From: Odontesthes bonariensis
Taxonomy: Eukaryota > Chordata > Actinopteri > Atheriniformes > Atherinopsidae
Length of the DNA: 64,000 nt
Assembly: GCF_027942865.1 (NCBI RefSeq)
Contig: NC_134507.1
Span: forward strand, 32,966,447 to 33,030,446
Direction: 5' to 3'
Below are positions 42,175 through 53,061 of the stretch, piece after piece. The translations under genes and the position numbers were made by a program. The notes beneath the pieces were generated by a model. That model saw only the letters and a program-made list of their open reading frames with translations, made no database searches and was not told the DNA's origin. How positions within the stretch are numbered: the stretch's first letter is position 1; each line of letters begins with the position of its first letter.

Positions 42175-43952
42175 TGTCAGGTAGGGATATAACGGTTGTA
42201 GCGTTATTGGGCATTTATATATGAATCAAATATAAGGATTTATAAGACGTTCTCACTGTCTCAAATAAACCTTAAACCTCGAATTTAGGGCATCACCTCG
42301 CTGATATTTTAACTTGCTTTAAGTTACAGTTCAGGGAGGACGACTGTTAAAATCTTACGATCCTGGTATGTTAACTTAATAATCAATTTAATAATCAATT
42401 AATAATCAGTCTCATATCTTGCTACTTTCGTGAAAGTTCTCGTTTGGTTGGACAGACATTACGTAAAGGAAGCATACGACACAATCTGTGATTATAACAT
42501 ATATATAGATATATGAACTGTTTATTACAATGATATGATCTTAGACATGAACCTTTAAACAAACAGGAGATGCATGGAATATGGTTGATTATATAAAACA
42601 CTTAGTGAATGGAAAATAAAATATGGGGAATGGAGAGATACTGGATGTATTCAAATAGGTTGGCTGACTATTTAACGCTAAATACTGACATTTCGGATTA
42701 AATAATCATTCTGTGAAAGCCTCAAGAAATCCATCAAACCCACTTTAAGGTGAAAACGGGTCGGTCTTACTGTGCTGAAGTTCTGCTTACGCGGGGTCCG
42801 AGGGGATTTCTCTTCCGCTCTCTGGGCCTTCCTGGTTGTGGTGGCTGACTTTAGCGGACTTCTCAGTTGCTTCTTTTCACCGGGAAACGGGAACGATGGT
42901 GCCGAGGGCTGTGGTTAGATGATCGAATCCTCCGAGTGTCAGAGTTGGTCCGTTGCTTCTCTGATGAAGTGAACTTAAGTCCACGGAAGATTAATAAAAG
43001 GTTGCTTGAGTTGGCTTTCTTGGTAGGAAAACTTCATTCTGTTCTTATCTTTGTTCGGGTCTTTCTTTCTCGTCTCCGGGGTCTCACTGGGTTCTGGAGG
43101 GCTTCCTCCGGTCGTCCTCTGCATCACTCATCCTCCGTCTTTCCGCTCTCTCCTGAGATTATGGGAAACTCCCAAACTCTGGTGAGCTCTTCTTTTCTTC
43201 TCAAGTCATCTCCAAATCTCTCTGGGCAACTGTGATCTCTGTTCTGTTCTGAAACTCTGGGTTGAAACTCTTCTGGAACAAGAGAGTGTGTTTTTCGCGG
43301 GCTCTGGGTTTTGATTCTCGGAGGCGGGGCATGACGTAAGCTTAAACTACTCTTTCAGCCAATGATATGCCTGAACTGTGGGGACGTCTGCCTGTGTGTC
43401 TTTGTGTAAGACAATCTTAGTCATCATTTTATGTGGGGATTTCTGGATGAAACAAAGAAATTCTATTTCTCCATTTCTCTGTCTCATAGAACATGTGTCT
43501 CTGTGAATCTGAAAACACCACAACTTGTTAAGATATGCAGATTAAAGATATAACATAGACTTGTGATATAAAGACATCAAAATAACACACAACATAATAG
43601 AGACGATTTTGAGTTTCAAAATTCAGATGGATATCTATGAAATCGTGACATATGAATAGTGAACCACACAATGTTAATTTTCTGTGTTAACAATGGGGAC
43701 ACCAAACAAATACCAAATAGATACCAAAGGGACATCGTTAGAAGTTAATAGTTGCATATATCTTGTCCATTTTACTGAGTCCTCGGGGATTTAAATGTTC
43801 AACTAATCAACACTGCAGACCACTAGGGGGCAATGTGGTTCCATCAGGCAGGTTGGGCATTTTCAACCAAGATCAGTTCTTTGTCAATATTTAAGCCAGA
43901 ATCGTACAAATTGTCTCTATATGCGTCTTGTGATCAAGCTGGAAACCTGACA
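42175..43952. mobile_element. Possible solo LTR-like fossil
   Basis: A 1.78-kb block bounded by TGTCAGGT and its inverse ACCTGACA, with an internal AATAAA-type signal near 42992 and no recognisable genes. The TG...CA ends suggest a lone long terminal repeat of unknown family. No target duplication was found, so a DNA-transposon origin is equally possible. It looks inactive; age unknown. Confidence 0.3.
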
Positions 43953-44565
43953 GAAATTGTATACGGTTATCAAACACATTTAATATAGTTTTATGGTTCG
44001 ACTAAAAGTGAGTCTTAGTGAAGTCTTCTCAGTTCGTGTGTAGCCATCTGGTCGGTCTTCTGGTGGAAAAAGGGTGTTAAAGTGTCAACTTTCGAGTTAT
44101 GGTGAAGATAAGATAGTAAGTCTCCCACTTCTCCAACAGAAAGATTCTTTGTTCATTCGAGTTTTCCAATTTTTATGGCAAGTGTCTGTTGCTTATTTTT
44201 CACTCCCAAAAGCTCTTAAGGTTGTTGTAAATTAGGCAGTTTTCTGTTCTCTGGATCTGGTTTTTATCCACATACGTAAACATTCCCCCCATAGGAATGT
44301 TGGGGTATCTTCAGAGACTGAAGGCCTCTAAATCCACACAGCACTGTGACTGCTACACAGTCAAATCTTGTAAATATAACTCTGCAGAGTGATAAAAAGT
44401 CATTTTGAGACCAAAAAGAAATATCCAGTATCCAAATGTCTTTATAAGCCTTAATGTAAGCCAGATATAAATCACCATCTATCCAACAACGATAAACACA
44501 TAAACACAGATAAAAAAAAATAACATCATTTGATGATTATCGTCTCACATGTATGAGCCACATAC
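43953..44565. other. No gene recognised
   Basis: AT-rich, non-coding. Confidence 0.4.
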
Positions 44566-44567
44566 CA

Positions 44568-44738
44568 GTGTTTCTTCATTCCGGTCCTCGGGACCCACTG
44601 CCCTGCATGTTTTATGTTCCCTGCTCCAACACACCTCATTCAAATGAATGGCTCCTTATCAGGCCACTGCTGAGCTTGATGGCGAGCTGATCATTTGAAT
44701 CAGGTGTGGTGAGTGGAGGAGAGAAACATCGAAACACT
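44568..44738. mobile_element. hAT-like fold-back MITE fragment
   Basis: CAGTGTTTCTTCATTCCGGTC-CTCGGGACCCACTGCCCTGC at the left, a mirrored core CATTTGAATCAGGTGTG against CACCTCATTCAAATGAATGG, and AAACACTG at the right. I recall this as a very common fish palindromic MITE; the right arm is mostly lost here. Confidence 0.65.
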
Positions 44739-45210
44739 GAGCTACGCTTTTCAAATTGAACAGACTGTGCGCGCTCCCGCGTACCGGAAATCAATTTCTG
44801 GCAGCAATCAACTTTTGGCACGGCACCTGTCATTTCACGTTAGGCCTATATGACCGCTTATATGACGACATTGAGAAACTTTTGCTATATCGTGAAATTG
44901 CCGATATCTTTAATTAACTTACCTGAGCAGAAGCGTTTGACTCCATCCTGTTTTTCCTCCATCAGTACCAACGTGTGCCCACTGAGTGTCGTTGGCCAAC
45001 AGAAATTGCTGCTCCTTGATTGGATGGTTGGTTGGTGCGTGGGTGGGCACCGGGTTGATTGGCAAGTCAGTAAGCAAAGTGCTGACTGGCTATTCACTAA
45101 GGCGTCAAAACAAGGTCAAAATTCGTACTCGCAACTTGAGTTTTGTAAACTTGTAACTTCAGGGTCGTACTTGAAGGTGGGAAATTTGTGTGTCCGTCGG
45201 ATTTTGTTTT
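44739..45210. other. No gene recognised
   Basis: Short ORFs without motifs. Confidence 0.35.
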
Positions 45211-45640
45211 ACACATGCACAAAATGTTTTTACAACTTCAAAACTTTGTTACACATACACAAACTATTTTTACAACTTCAAAACTTTGTTACACATGCAC
45301 AAAATGTTTTTACAACTTCAAAACTTTGTTACACATACACAAACTATTTTTACAACTTCAAAACTTTGTTACACATACACAAACTATTTTTACAACTTCA
45401 AAACTTTGTTACACATACACAAACTATTTTTACAACTTCAAAACTTTGTTACACATACACAAACTATTTTTACAACTTCAAAACTTTGTTACACATACAC
45501 AAACTATTTTTACAACTTCAAAACTTTGTTACACATACACAAACTATTTTTACAACTTCAAAACTTTGTTACACATGCACAAAATATTTTACATAGACAC
45601 TAAATGTTTTTACAACTTCAAAACTTCATTGTACAAGTAC
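45211..45640. repeat. 40-bp minisatellite, about 10 copies
   Basis: The unit ACACATACACAAACTATTTT-TACAACTTCAAAACTTTGTT is repeated head to tail. Variant units carry ACACATGCACAAAATGTTTT. The central seven are nearly identical and the edges are degenerate, as in an array growing from its middle. Three frames stay open through it only because 40 bp is not a multiple of three; no protein is implied. Confidence 0.95.
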
Positions 45641-45673
45641 AAAATCTTTCTGACCCTTATTTGATCCCATAAA

Positions 45674-45716
45674 ATGGCGGCCATCTGCGGACGTTCGACT
45701 CCGTTGCTACAAGCAG
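45674..45716 (+). other. Possible small first exon with YY1-like start
   Basis: AAAATGGCGGCCATCTGCGG opens MAAICGRSTPLLQA and meets CAAGCAG|GTGAGT, a strong donor. It could be the first exon of the THAP-containing transcript or of another gene. Only context supports it. Confidence 0.3.
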
Positions 45717-45858
45717 GTGAGTCCAGAAAAATAATGAATAGGAGGGATTCAAACTTGACGTCACTTCCATATTTTCTAAGCGCGCGAACCTAAGTGGTGG
45801 GCAACCTGAGCTGGAGCCCATTGAAAACACTGTTTTGTCTGCCACTTTTTTGCCCAAA

Positions 45859-46064
45859 ATGCCTCAGTTTTGTGGCTGTAGCAATCGGTCTAACCGAGAG
45901 AAGGGAAAGGGTTACTATCGAGTACCTAAGGTAATTGCCCATAGAGGTGAGAAATGGAAAAAACTCACAGAACAACGCCGCAAAAAGTGGATAGCTAACC
46001 TACGTTTACAGACTGGAGGGGCTGAATCTGCAAATGCTCGTGCCTGCGGTGACTACTTCGGCAA
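45859..46064 (+). CDS. THAP-domain exon
   Basis: From the ATG at 45859: MPQFCGCSNRSNREKGKGYY, RVPKVIAHRGEKWKKL, RRKKWIANLRLQ and ARACGDYFGKG, ending at GGCAAAG|GTATGT. C-x-C...W..N...C-x-D-x-F is a THAP zinc finger (DNA binding), but the usual C-x2-H reads C-G-D-Y: the fourth zinc ligand His is Tyr. Such exons are the first coding exon of fish THAP proteins and of THAP-bearing transposases. No following exon was found. Confidence 0.7.
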
Positions 46065-46788
46065 AGGTATGTGCGAAATCTAACTGTTTTGCAGTAGTGC
46101 AGTAAAGTATTATGTTGTTAAATGCCAATCAACAGTAATGTAACACGGGCTACGTTTGGGCTTTGTTCTGAAGGCTGCCCCAGCGTGTTGTTAGCTACTC
46201 TGATCTGTTTGTTGCTTCTACAACTGCTCAGTTACTCACACAATTATGATAAAACCTGCATGTAAAGCATAAATAAATCGGTATAGAACTGAAATAAATC
46301 TTCTGTCCTCAGACTGCATCTTCTGCAGCCATCAGAGCTGTTTGTGTTGAGTTCAGCTGCATATTTTCTGATAATCTGCTGTAATCTAAACTTGACTAAA
46401 GTCTCTCCCAACAAATATATACAGGATACAGTGAATTATGATTCCAACTGTTTATTTACAACTCAGCATAAAGACCATACAATGATCAGTAGATTTTACA
46501 TGAAACACTTATTCTTGTTTTAACACTGATGGAGCAACAAGCCTGAAAAACATGAAAAAAGGATAAAAAAGATTTTAAAAAAGTCTTTAAAACAATGTTT
46601 TTTTTTTTAGCTTGAGGAGCAGAAGCTTCACACAATGAATAAAACATCCACAGTGACTTCATGACAGAAACAAGCTTCCTGCAGCTGATATGAAATGAGA
46701 GATGACTGCATTCTTCTTCCTGTGTTCACATATCTTTCCTTCAGGGCTCTGTTTCTTAGGGCAGGGAAATTTATATTTAATAATTCAG
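46065..46788. other. No gene recognised
   Basis: Non-coding. Nothing that continues the THAP exon. Confidence 0.4.
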
Positions 46789-46938
46789 GAATGGATCAGA
46801 ATCTGACAACAAGCCAAAGCTGTTTAATGTCCTCAGAGACTTTCCTGTTATTCATGTTGTATTAATGAGTTCTGGACTCAGCTGCTGTTATCTCAGCAGC
46901 ACTCTGCTTTCTTTGTTGTTTCTCTTGTGCAGAAGCAG
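46789..46938 (-). repeat. Inverse copy of 20376-20525
   Basis: See the partner entry: about 99 percent identity by eye over 150 bp, opposite orientation, 26 kb apart. Confidence 0.9.
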
Positions 46939-47419
46939 TAGATTTTTACATCTTCAGCTTCTTGGTAGTTCCCAGAACAACCATCTTCCACCATGTCCCA
47001 CCCTCTGACTTTATCACCCGCAGCCATGTTAGTAAGATGGAAATGTCTCTTCTACCAGAACATCATCTGCTTCTTAGATAAAACTGCACCTCACAGATTC
47101 CACTTATTCAGCTCCTCTTAGTCACAGTACCCTCTGCTGGATTGTAGGGGAACTACAGCAGACTGACATTTATGGGAATCTTAGCTGGTACGCACGAGTT
47201 AAGAACAAATCGACGACTGGACGCTCATATGTTCCTCTGTCATCAGTCGTCACATTTCTCAGAATCAGCGACAGGTCTCCATCCTTCATCTGTCTGTCCT
47301 GCAGATCCACCCGCTTCTTTAAACCTGGATGATGCTTTAATGGCTCTCATGGAGCAGAAGTTTCATATCCGGACACAAAGAATATGTCTGCATCCGTTCT
47401 AAAGCAGTGTGTGACCTCC

Positions 47420-47508
47420 TGAGAGATGCTGAAATGTGGAACCCGACATGGCAGAATCCCATCCTGTCCAGGTTCAGCTGTGATGGTTCTGTGTTCTGCA
47501 GGAGAGGA
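47420..47508 (-). pseudogene. Possible Ig V-set exon fragment
   Basis: After a TTTCCTCTCCTGCAG acceptor the minus strand reads HRTITAEPGQDGILPCR, like the first strand and B-strand Cys of a fish Ig V domain (ITAE-GQ...L-C). The frame then loses similarity. There is no second Cys or W-x-R. A truncated Ig-like gene copy is the best guess. Confidence 0.35.
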
Positions 47509-49260
47509 AACAACACAGAGCAGAGAGGTTAAAGAGCTCAGATCATCCAGGAAGTCACTGTTCATGTCTAACTGCTGCTTTTTCTGTAGCTACAGCAGGA
47601 GGAGTGAGGAGTTCTCCTGTGTTCCATGCACTGAAGCAGTCCACTTTATTCATTCCATCACGCCTTCATGAGAGTTCTGCTGATCTGAGCCGGATGTACC
47701 ACAAAGTGGGATTAACGGCCAAGCAAGGCCACTTCAGCTTTAGCTTCTTACTTGGGTGAGTTACTGCAGTAAAGTCATAAAGCCAAGCTGGTCCAGATGA
47801 ATGACCTTAGTTAGAAGCTCTGAACACAGAAAACTTCCTGAAAGATGCTGTAAAAGTCAGTCGATCTTTAGTTAGTGGCTTATTCGTCACCCAACTGCGA
47901 CCCAGAACATGGACACAAACCCCACTGGCCTGAGAAGCTGGGGACGCTTCATCAAGTTCATCAAACTGAATGTAGGAATTTCTCTGTTGTTGTCAGGGAG
48001 GTCAGCAGATGTGGTGGTCGCTGCTGCCATGGATCAACCTTCATTAGGACTTCAGAACTTTTCTACAATGTCCAAACCCTTAGATTTAATCAAATACAGT
48101 TCAGTGCTGCAGATTGATCTACCCAACAGTATAAGTAGCAGTAAAAAAACTTCTTTATTAAGGCTTGTTTTACATTTTCCATGATGACATTTTATAATGA
48201 AATGTTTGGTTTAGATCTGTTTTTTTTTTGTTTGTTTTTTTTGCACAACTGACACATTTATTTTGTAATTTACTTTGGTTTTAACCAGAAAAAAAGTGAT
48301 CAAATTCATATTTTAATCAATTAATTCATATTTTACAATAGTTTTCTTGCTTGAAGCCCAATAAACAGGGTTACAGATGTTTGTTTCACATGTATTCAGT
48401 TCACATGAGATATACAGAATAATTAGGTCTTCTACAGAAAAGAAGAATTGATCCCGGCTCATCAGTCAAAGCATCTACAGCTACATATTTCCCTCCAAGT
48501 CATTTAAAGCTTCTTTAAAATAATTTATTCAGCCCAGCTTTGCCATTCAGCTCATTGTCCATCTGACACCAGAGAGAACAGACAGACTGAAGGACATCTT
48601 CTACAGATGGAGTGTTTGGGACAACAGGAGGAACAGACAGTGACATCATGCTCTGTTGGAGGATGTAGATCTGAAGGTAAGCTGGACCACTGGCATGATT
48701 CAGTATGAAGGAGGACGAGGTAAGGGCACCCTCTACCATTTAAAACGCTGATAAATGTGTCTCTGCCGCTCCAAAAAAGAAAAAGGTTGATAAAACACAT
48801 CCTCAGTGAAGTGATCAATGCACATTATTGGTCAATATTTACCGAAAATTGCATGGTAAAAGTTAAAGTTGTAGTTTTTGTGCTCCGTCCCGCTTAGACC
48901 CGTTCAAGCTGACTGACAGCGCTGTGACGTTTGGAACTACGGAGGCTCACATGGACCACCTGACAGCCCTTGCGGCGACATCAAAGCGTGTCGCAACTCT
49001 GTATTACTCTATAGGCAACTTTAAGGCTCTAGCATGGTTGCTGCGTCTGCTCGCGCGAGCGGTGTTGATGATGTCACGAGTTCGTGCCGGCTATATATAG
49101 TGGCGCAAGTCAATGCGCCAGTAGTTGCAATTTTCTCCGTCACAGAGGTGGCGCTGCTACGTGAAGGTTACCGCTACTCTACAACCACGAAAGTGGAGAA
49201 GAAAACAATGAAGAGCAGGAACACTGACATTAATTATGCTGCTGCAGTATTCGGATCATT
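47509..49260. other. No gene recognised
   Basis: Non-coding, several short ORFs without motifs. A T-run lies at 48221-48240. CpG-richer sequence from 48880 probably starts the MADF transposon remnant. Confidence 0.4.
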
Positions 49261-49264
49261 TTAA

Positions 49265-49510
49265 TTTTTTAATTCAGTTAAAAGGTGAAGGTCTGAAGCC
49301 CCCGGCATCACCACTCCGAGTCTCTGCCCTCTTCTTTGCCTTCACGTATATGCCCCGTAGCTTCTTCCACACATTCTTACAGAACTCTCCCTCTTTCCCC
49401 AAAGTTCTGCCAATCTCTGTCCACCAGTTTTGGGAGTTTACGTGGTCCCTGTGCTGTTTCACTGTAGTTTCATACAGCTGCTGTACAAACGCATCTCCTG
49501 ACTGAGCCTG
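49265..49510 (-). pseudogene. MADF/Myb-like protein fragment (Harbinger-type)
   Basis: SGDAFVQQLYETTVKQHRDH, then WWTEIGRTLGKEGEFCKNVW, KKLRGIYVKAKKRAE and RSGDAGG match the MADF domain of the accessory DNA-binding protein of PIF/Harbinger transposons (W..I...L......CK..WK.LR..Y...K). The N-terminal start and the partner transposase are missing. Confidence 0.8.
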
Positions 49511-49823
49511 GTCTCACATCGGTCCATCCGATTTGTCATTCTCGGCGCAGCCAAGTTACAAAAATCGACTGGTGCACGACAACGCGCAGCGCCGTCTTTT
49601 CAAGGCGAGCGCCAGGCCTGAAACGTCATTTTGACGTCACGGTCTGCCACCGCCGTGACAGACGCGTCAACTATAACTCCGGCTTTACGCGACAAACCCT
49701 GGGCGGCGCCATTACCCTCCACAAATGCACTTCATTTCCGCCGGAAGTAGTTTGCGCAGCGTTTGCCAATGTAAACAGATGATGCTAGCTTTGACAGCCC
49801 ACTCGCAGATCGTATAGCTAATA

Positions 49824-50117
49824 ATGTCCTTACAATGGGAACAGACTTTAAATACGTTAACTGGAGATGGAGTTACTATCCCCCACCCGAATTCGGTGCA
49901 GGACTGGGAGGATAACGTGACGACGTGGCCCAACATAACAAACAAAACTGAGCACCTAGAAATAGAAGTACCCTACGACCAAGGCTTTGTTCAGGAGCAT
50001 ATCACAAGGCTGCGTACATTTTACTTTTCCCACATGCTCCCGAAAATCGTTGATGATTTTGTTGAGGGAAGATTACAGTTCTGCAGTAAATATCTCAGCA
50101 TTTTAAAACCAAAATAA
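49824..50117 (+). pseudogene. YqaJ-type nuclease C-terminal fragment (ISL2EU-like)
   Basis: LEIEVPYDQGFVQEHITRLR and TFYFSHMLPKIVDDFVEGRL resemble the end of the YqaJ exonuclease carried by ISL2EU transposons ('D..F....l..l..FY...lLPei'). A transposase fragment on the other strand faces it at 50523, as in two-gene ISL2EU elements. The catalytic part of the nuclease is absent. Confidence 0.55.
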
Positions 50118-50522
50118 ACTGCTCTATGTAGGTGCCCAAGGGTGCCAACAGATGTCTGTTGTTTACATAATGTAATATAATGTGGAATATATTGTTGTAC
50201 AAAATTGAAAATAAAGGTTGATGTAATTTCATTTCATTATTGCACTGAACTACGATCATGAGTGCCCTATCTTCCTTAGAGTGTTACAATTTCTTTTAAC
50301 ACAGTTCATTCATAGTAAACTCATACTTTACATTAATAACACTGGATTAATTCATTGTTTTGAGGAAATTAACCAAATGGCTTCAACTAGAAAGATCATG
50401 TATTTAATCCTAACAGGTATTAAAAAGTGAAATACAAAACGACCCCACACAATTATGTCACTATAATAATAATTTACAATATTAACTGTTAAAAATATAC
50501 TAACAGGGACACAGGCAAGATT

Positions 50523-50705
50523 CTAAACCTCATGAGGCATTCTGATCAGTGAGAAGTGATCATCACTTCTCAGGTTAACTTGGCCAGCACAGATGGTCAA
50601 GATGTTGTCCAGTTTACGTGCCATGATGGGAACAGTCTGGGATAAAATCTTAAAGATCTTCAGTCTCTGGATTGCTCTTTCCACATGTATGCGGACATTT
50701 GTCAA
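50523..50705 (-). pseudogene. DDE_Tnp_4 transposase C-terminal fragment
   Basis: TNVRIHVERAIQRLKIFKIL and DNILTICAGQVNLR are the end of a DDE_Tnp_4 transposase (Harbinger/ISL2EU type: 'R.HVERai.RlK.fkIL...i......il..CaaL.NL'). It holds the last catalytic Glu (VERA). The DDE core upstream is deleted. Confidence 0.85.
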
Positions 50706-50739
50706 AGCACTCTCTATCTAACCACTCGTTCAAGTGCAG

Positions 50740-50800
50740 CCAACTACTGCACGTCGTTCCTGAACCACTTTTCCTCTTAAGGTTTTCCATCCTTTTTCTC
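50740..50800 (-). pseudogene. THAP N-terminal stub of the same transposase
   Basis: The minus strand has QERRAVVGCT, the usual start of a THAP finger, then a stop, only about 40 bp before the C-terminal fragment. This indicates a large internal deletion of a THAP-DDE_Tnp_4 transposase. Confidence 0.45.
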
Positions 50801-51005
50801 ACTGCGTCGATATCGGAGCTAGCTAGCAAAACAAACCGGAGCCCGCCAGAACGGAAGTGGAAAGCATCGACGGGAGGAGTTTGGTGAGCTGATCTGTCAG
50901 TGTTAAAGAAGCAGAAATGAGAAACTCCTCTGAAGTTGATCAGAAATTGAGGTTTTACGGAGCACCAAAGAAAAATGTTTAATCAATATCAAACGTCAAA
51001 CTTAA

Positions 51006-51529
51006 AGGTGGGGTAGGGGATCTTTTTCTGGAGCATTTTTTTACATATTGCTTGAAATACTCTTCACACCCCCATTGCAACCAATTAATTAAAAGTTTTG
51101 ACACAAGAATGAAAAGTTTTAGTGGCTTCTAGAACGAACAATCCAGGAAAAACACTATCCAATCATACTGAACGGACTGTTAACGATGAATGCATTCTGA
51201 TGCCTCTATCAAACTGCAATCTGCTCCTCCCTCCCCCTCCTTCCCCCTGTGCGCGTACCCTGCTCCGTGAACGAATTACGCGTGCCCAGAAGCTTGGCAG
51301 GAAGCTAAACTAGAGCCGGCTTGGCTAGCACCTAGCATTATTAAACGTATAGTTAGCATATACTAAATACGGCAACGTGTGAACGCTCGTGAACAAGCAT
51401 TGCGCGTTCATGTACTCTAGAGGCGTGGGTTCGGGGGGAAGTCTGAAGAAAGGGGTTGGGACTTTTGACTTGTGTATTTTCAAAATGCAGCTTCGCTGGA
51501 CTCAAAATCCAGGATCTCCTACCCTACTT
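51006..51529. mobile_element. TTAA-flanked MITE, copy 1
   Basis: AGGTGGGGTAGGGGATC on the left and, in inverse, AAGTAGGGTAGGAGATCC on the right, with TTAA on each side (51002-51005 and 51530-51533). The TTAA target points to piggyBac-like mobilisation. No coding. A related copy is at 56939-57276. Confidence 0.65.
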
Positions 51530-51632
51530 TTAACCAGTCAGTCACATTTTGTCAAAATGTTTCATCACTGATCAGCCTTTAACATTTAAAAGATGCTTTA
51601 TTTCGTTCCTCGACAGCAAATTAGCTCGCTGA

Positions 51633-51640
51633 TGACGTGA
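51633..51640 (+). promoter_or_regulatory. CRE/ATF site of the 7SL gene
   Basis: TGACGTGA lies 43-50 bp before the 7SL start. The human 7SL genes need an ATF site at about the same distance. Confidence 0.75.
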
Positions 51641-51682
51641 GGATCAAAAAGCCCAAAACCTGCTTGAATGAGAGCACCTGTC

Positions 51683-51979
51683 GCCGGGAGCGGGGGGGCG
51701 CGCCTGTAATCCAAGCTACCGGGAGGCTGAGGCTGGTGGATCGCTTGAACTCAGGAGTTCTGAGCTGCAGAGGACTATGTCCATCGGGTGTCTGCACTAA
51801 GTTGGGTATGGATATGGTGCGCCTGGGGTAGCCCAGGAACACCAGGTTGTCTAAGGAGGGGGGCAACGGCCCAGGTGGGAAACGGAGCAGGGCAAAGCCC
51901 CCGTGCTGCTCAGTAGTGGGATCGCACCTGTGAATAGATGCTGTAGTGCAGCCTGAGTAATACAGCAGGACTCAGTCTT
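51683..51979 (+). ncRNA. 7SL RNA (signal recognition particle RNA)
   Basis: About 297 nt, matching vertebrate 7SL from end to end. The 5' Alu domain has GCCGGG, CGCGCCTGTAATCC, CTACCGGGAGGCTGAGGCTG and CGCTTGAACTCAGGAGTTCT. The S domain has GGTTGTCTAAGGAGGG, GGAAACGGAGCAGG and CAGTAGTGGGATCGCACCTG. The 3' end GCAGCCTGAGTAATACAGC is followed by CTTTTT, a Pol III terminator. The RNA is the scaffold of SRP, which pauses translation and docks ribosomes at the ER. Complete length, both domains, terminator and a correctly placed CRE argue for an active gene rather than a retropseudogene. No poly-A tail or flanking duplication is seen. Confidence 0.93.
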
Positions 51980-51984
51980 TTTAC
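51979..51984 (+). terminator. Pol III terminator of 7SL
   Basis: T-run (GTCTTTTTAC) right after the conserved 3' end. Confidence 0.8.
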
Positions 51985-52584
51985 ACTCTTTCTGCTCTTC
52001 CACACACACAACACACTGCACGCGCGCTACAACGACACGCTTTGACATCTTTTAGCAGCTTCCTCGCTGCTTCTCTGGCTTCTCTTTCCCTTACAAAGCA
52101 CAGCTGTTTCTTGCTCCTGCAGCGCCTCCACCTGGACAACACGACCAATGACCATCACTCACTGCAGCTTCACAGAGACTCATTCAAAGAAGCTGCTCCA
52201 GAGGACACTTGCCAATGAGTTTAATGGGGTGCCATGTGTTTCCACATGCCCAAACATATTTAAGGGAAAGTAAAGGACACTTAACTATTTGACCAAATTC
52301 CCACAGTTTCCTGTCTTCTTCTTTCAGCTCATCAGTGATCATACCTAACCACAACTACATACTTTGTATTCATTTGATAAGTTTCTCAGTTTTGCTCAAA
52401 TTCATATGTTTAATAAAAAGGAATGATTAGATTCAAACATTCCTTAAACATCCTCTAAATCCTGTGTCCGTCTTCAGCAAAATCAGAAGAGAGAAACAAG
52501 CGACCAGACTGGTGGAGTTGAATTATTATTAATAATTTTAGATGATTTTGACAGTTTTTAGTGCTCTGAGCAGTGCTGTTATAT
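51985..52584. other. No gene recognised
   Basis: CACA-rich at 52000-52020, otherwise unremarkable. Confidence 0.4.
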
Positions 52585-52592
52585 ATCAGAAT

Positions 52593-53053
52593 TAGGGCTG
52601 GGACTTTAGTGCGTTAATTTCGATTAATTAACTAAACACATATTATCGCGTTAAAAAAAATAACGCATTTTAATCGCACACTATCATTTTTTTTTTTTTA
52701 ATTTTTTTTTTTAAATACAGACGGATGGAAGCGTCGACAAGAGCGTGGTTGTGTGCAGATTATGCAACATAGAATTTGCGTATCACCGCAGCGTATCAAG
52801 CCTCAAATATCACCTCAACGCTAAACATGTAGCAGCTAGCGTGGAAGCTAACGGGGGCCCAACGCAGCTTAACATCCAAGATTCTATATACTGTGTTTTC
52901 ATGCATGCTACATTCAGATTTCAAATAGGGATATGAAAATGTTAATTTTCTAAAGGATAAAGTATATGCGATTAAAATGCGATTAATTTCGATTAATTAA
53001 TTTCAAAGCCTGTAGTTAACTCGATTAAAAATTTTAATCGAGTCACAGCCCTA
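52593..53053. mobile_element. hAT MITE with BED-finger exon, perfect 8-bp TSD
   Basis: The ends TAGGGCTGGGACTTTAG and, in inverse, TAGGGCTGTGACTCGATT. Perfect 8-bp duplication ATCAGAAT (52585-52592 and 53054-53061). The interior encodes DGSVDKSVVVCRLCNIEFA and YHRSVSSLKYHLNAKH, a complete BED finger of the ZBED1 type. Rich in CGATTAATTAA motifs. The ends are related to those of the nested element at 31025. Confidence 0.9.
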
Positions 53054-53061
53054 ATCAGAAT

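Noticed and set aside
45211-45640. CRISPR-like array
   Set aside because: Units are contiguous 40-mers without spacers, in a vertebrate genome; an ordinary minisatellite.
44850-45664. 137-248 aa ORFs rich in THTQTIFTTSKLCY
   Set aside because: All three frames stay open only because of the 40-bp repeat; no gene structure.
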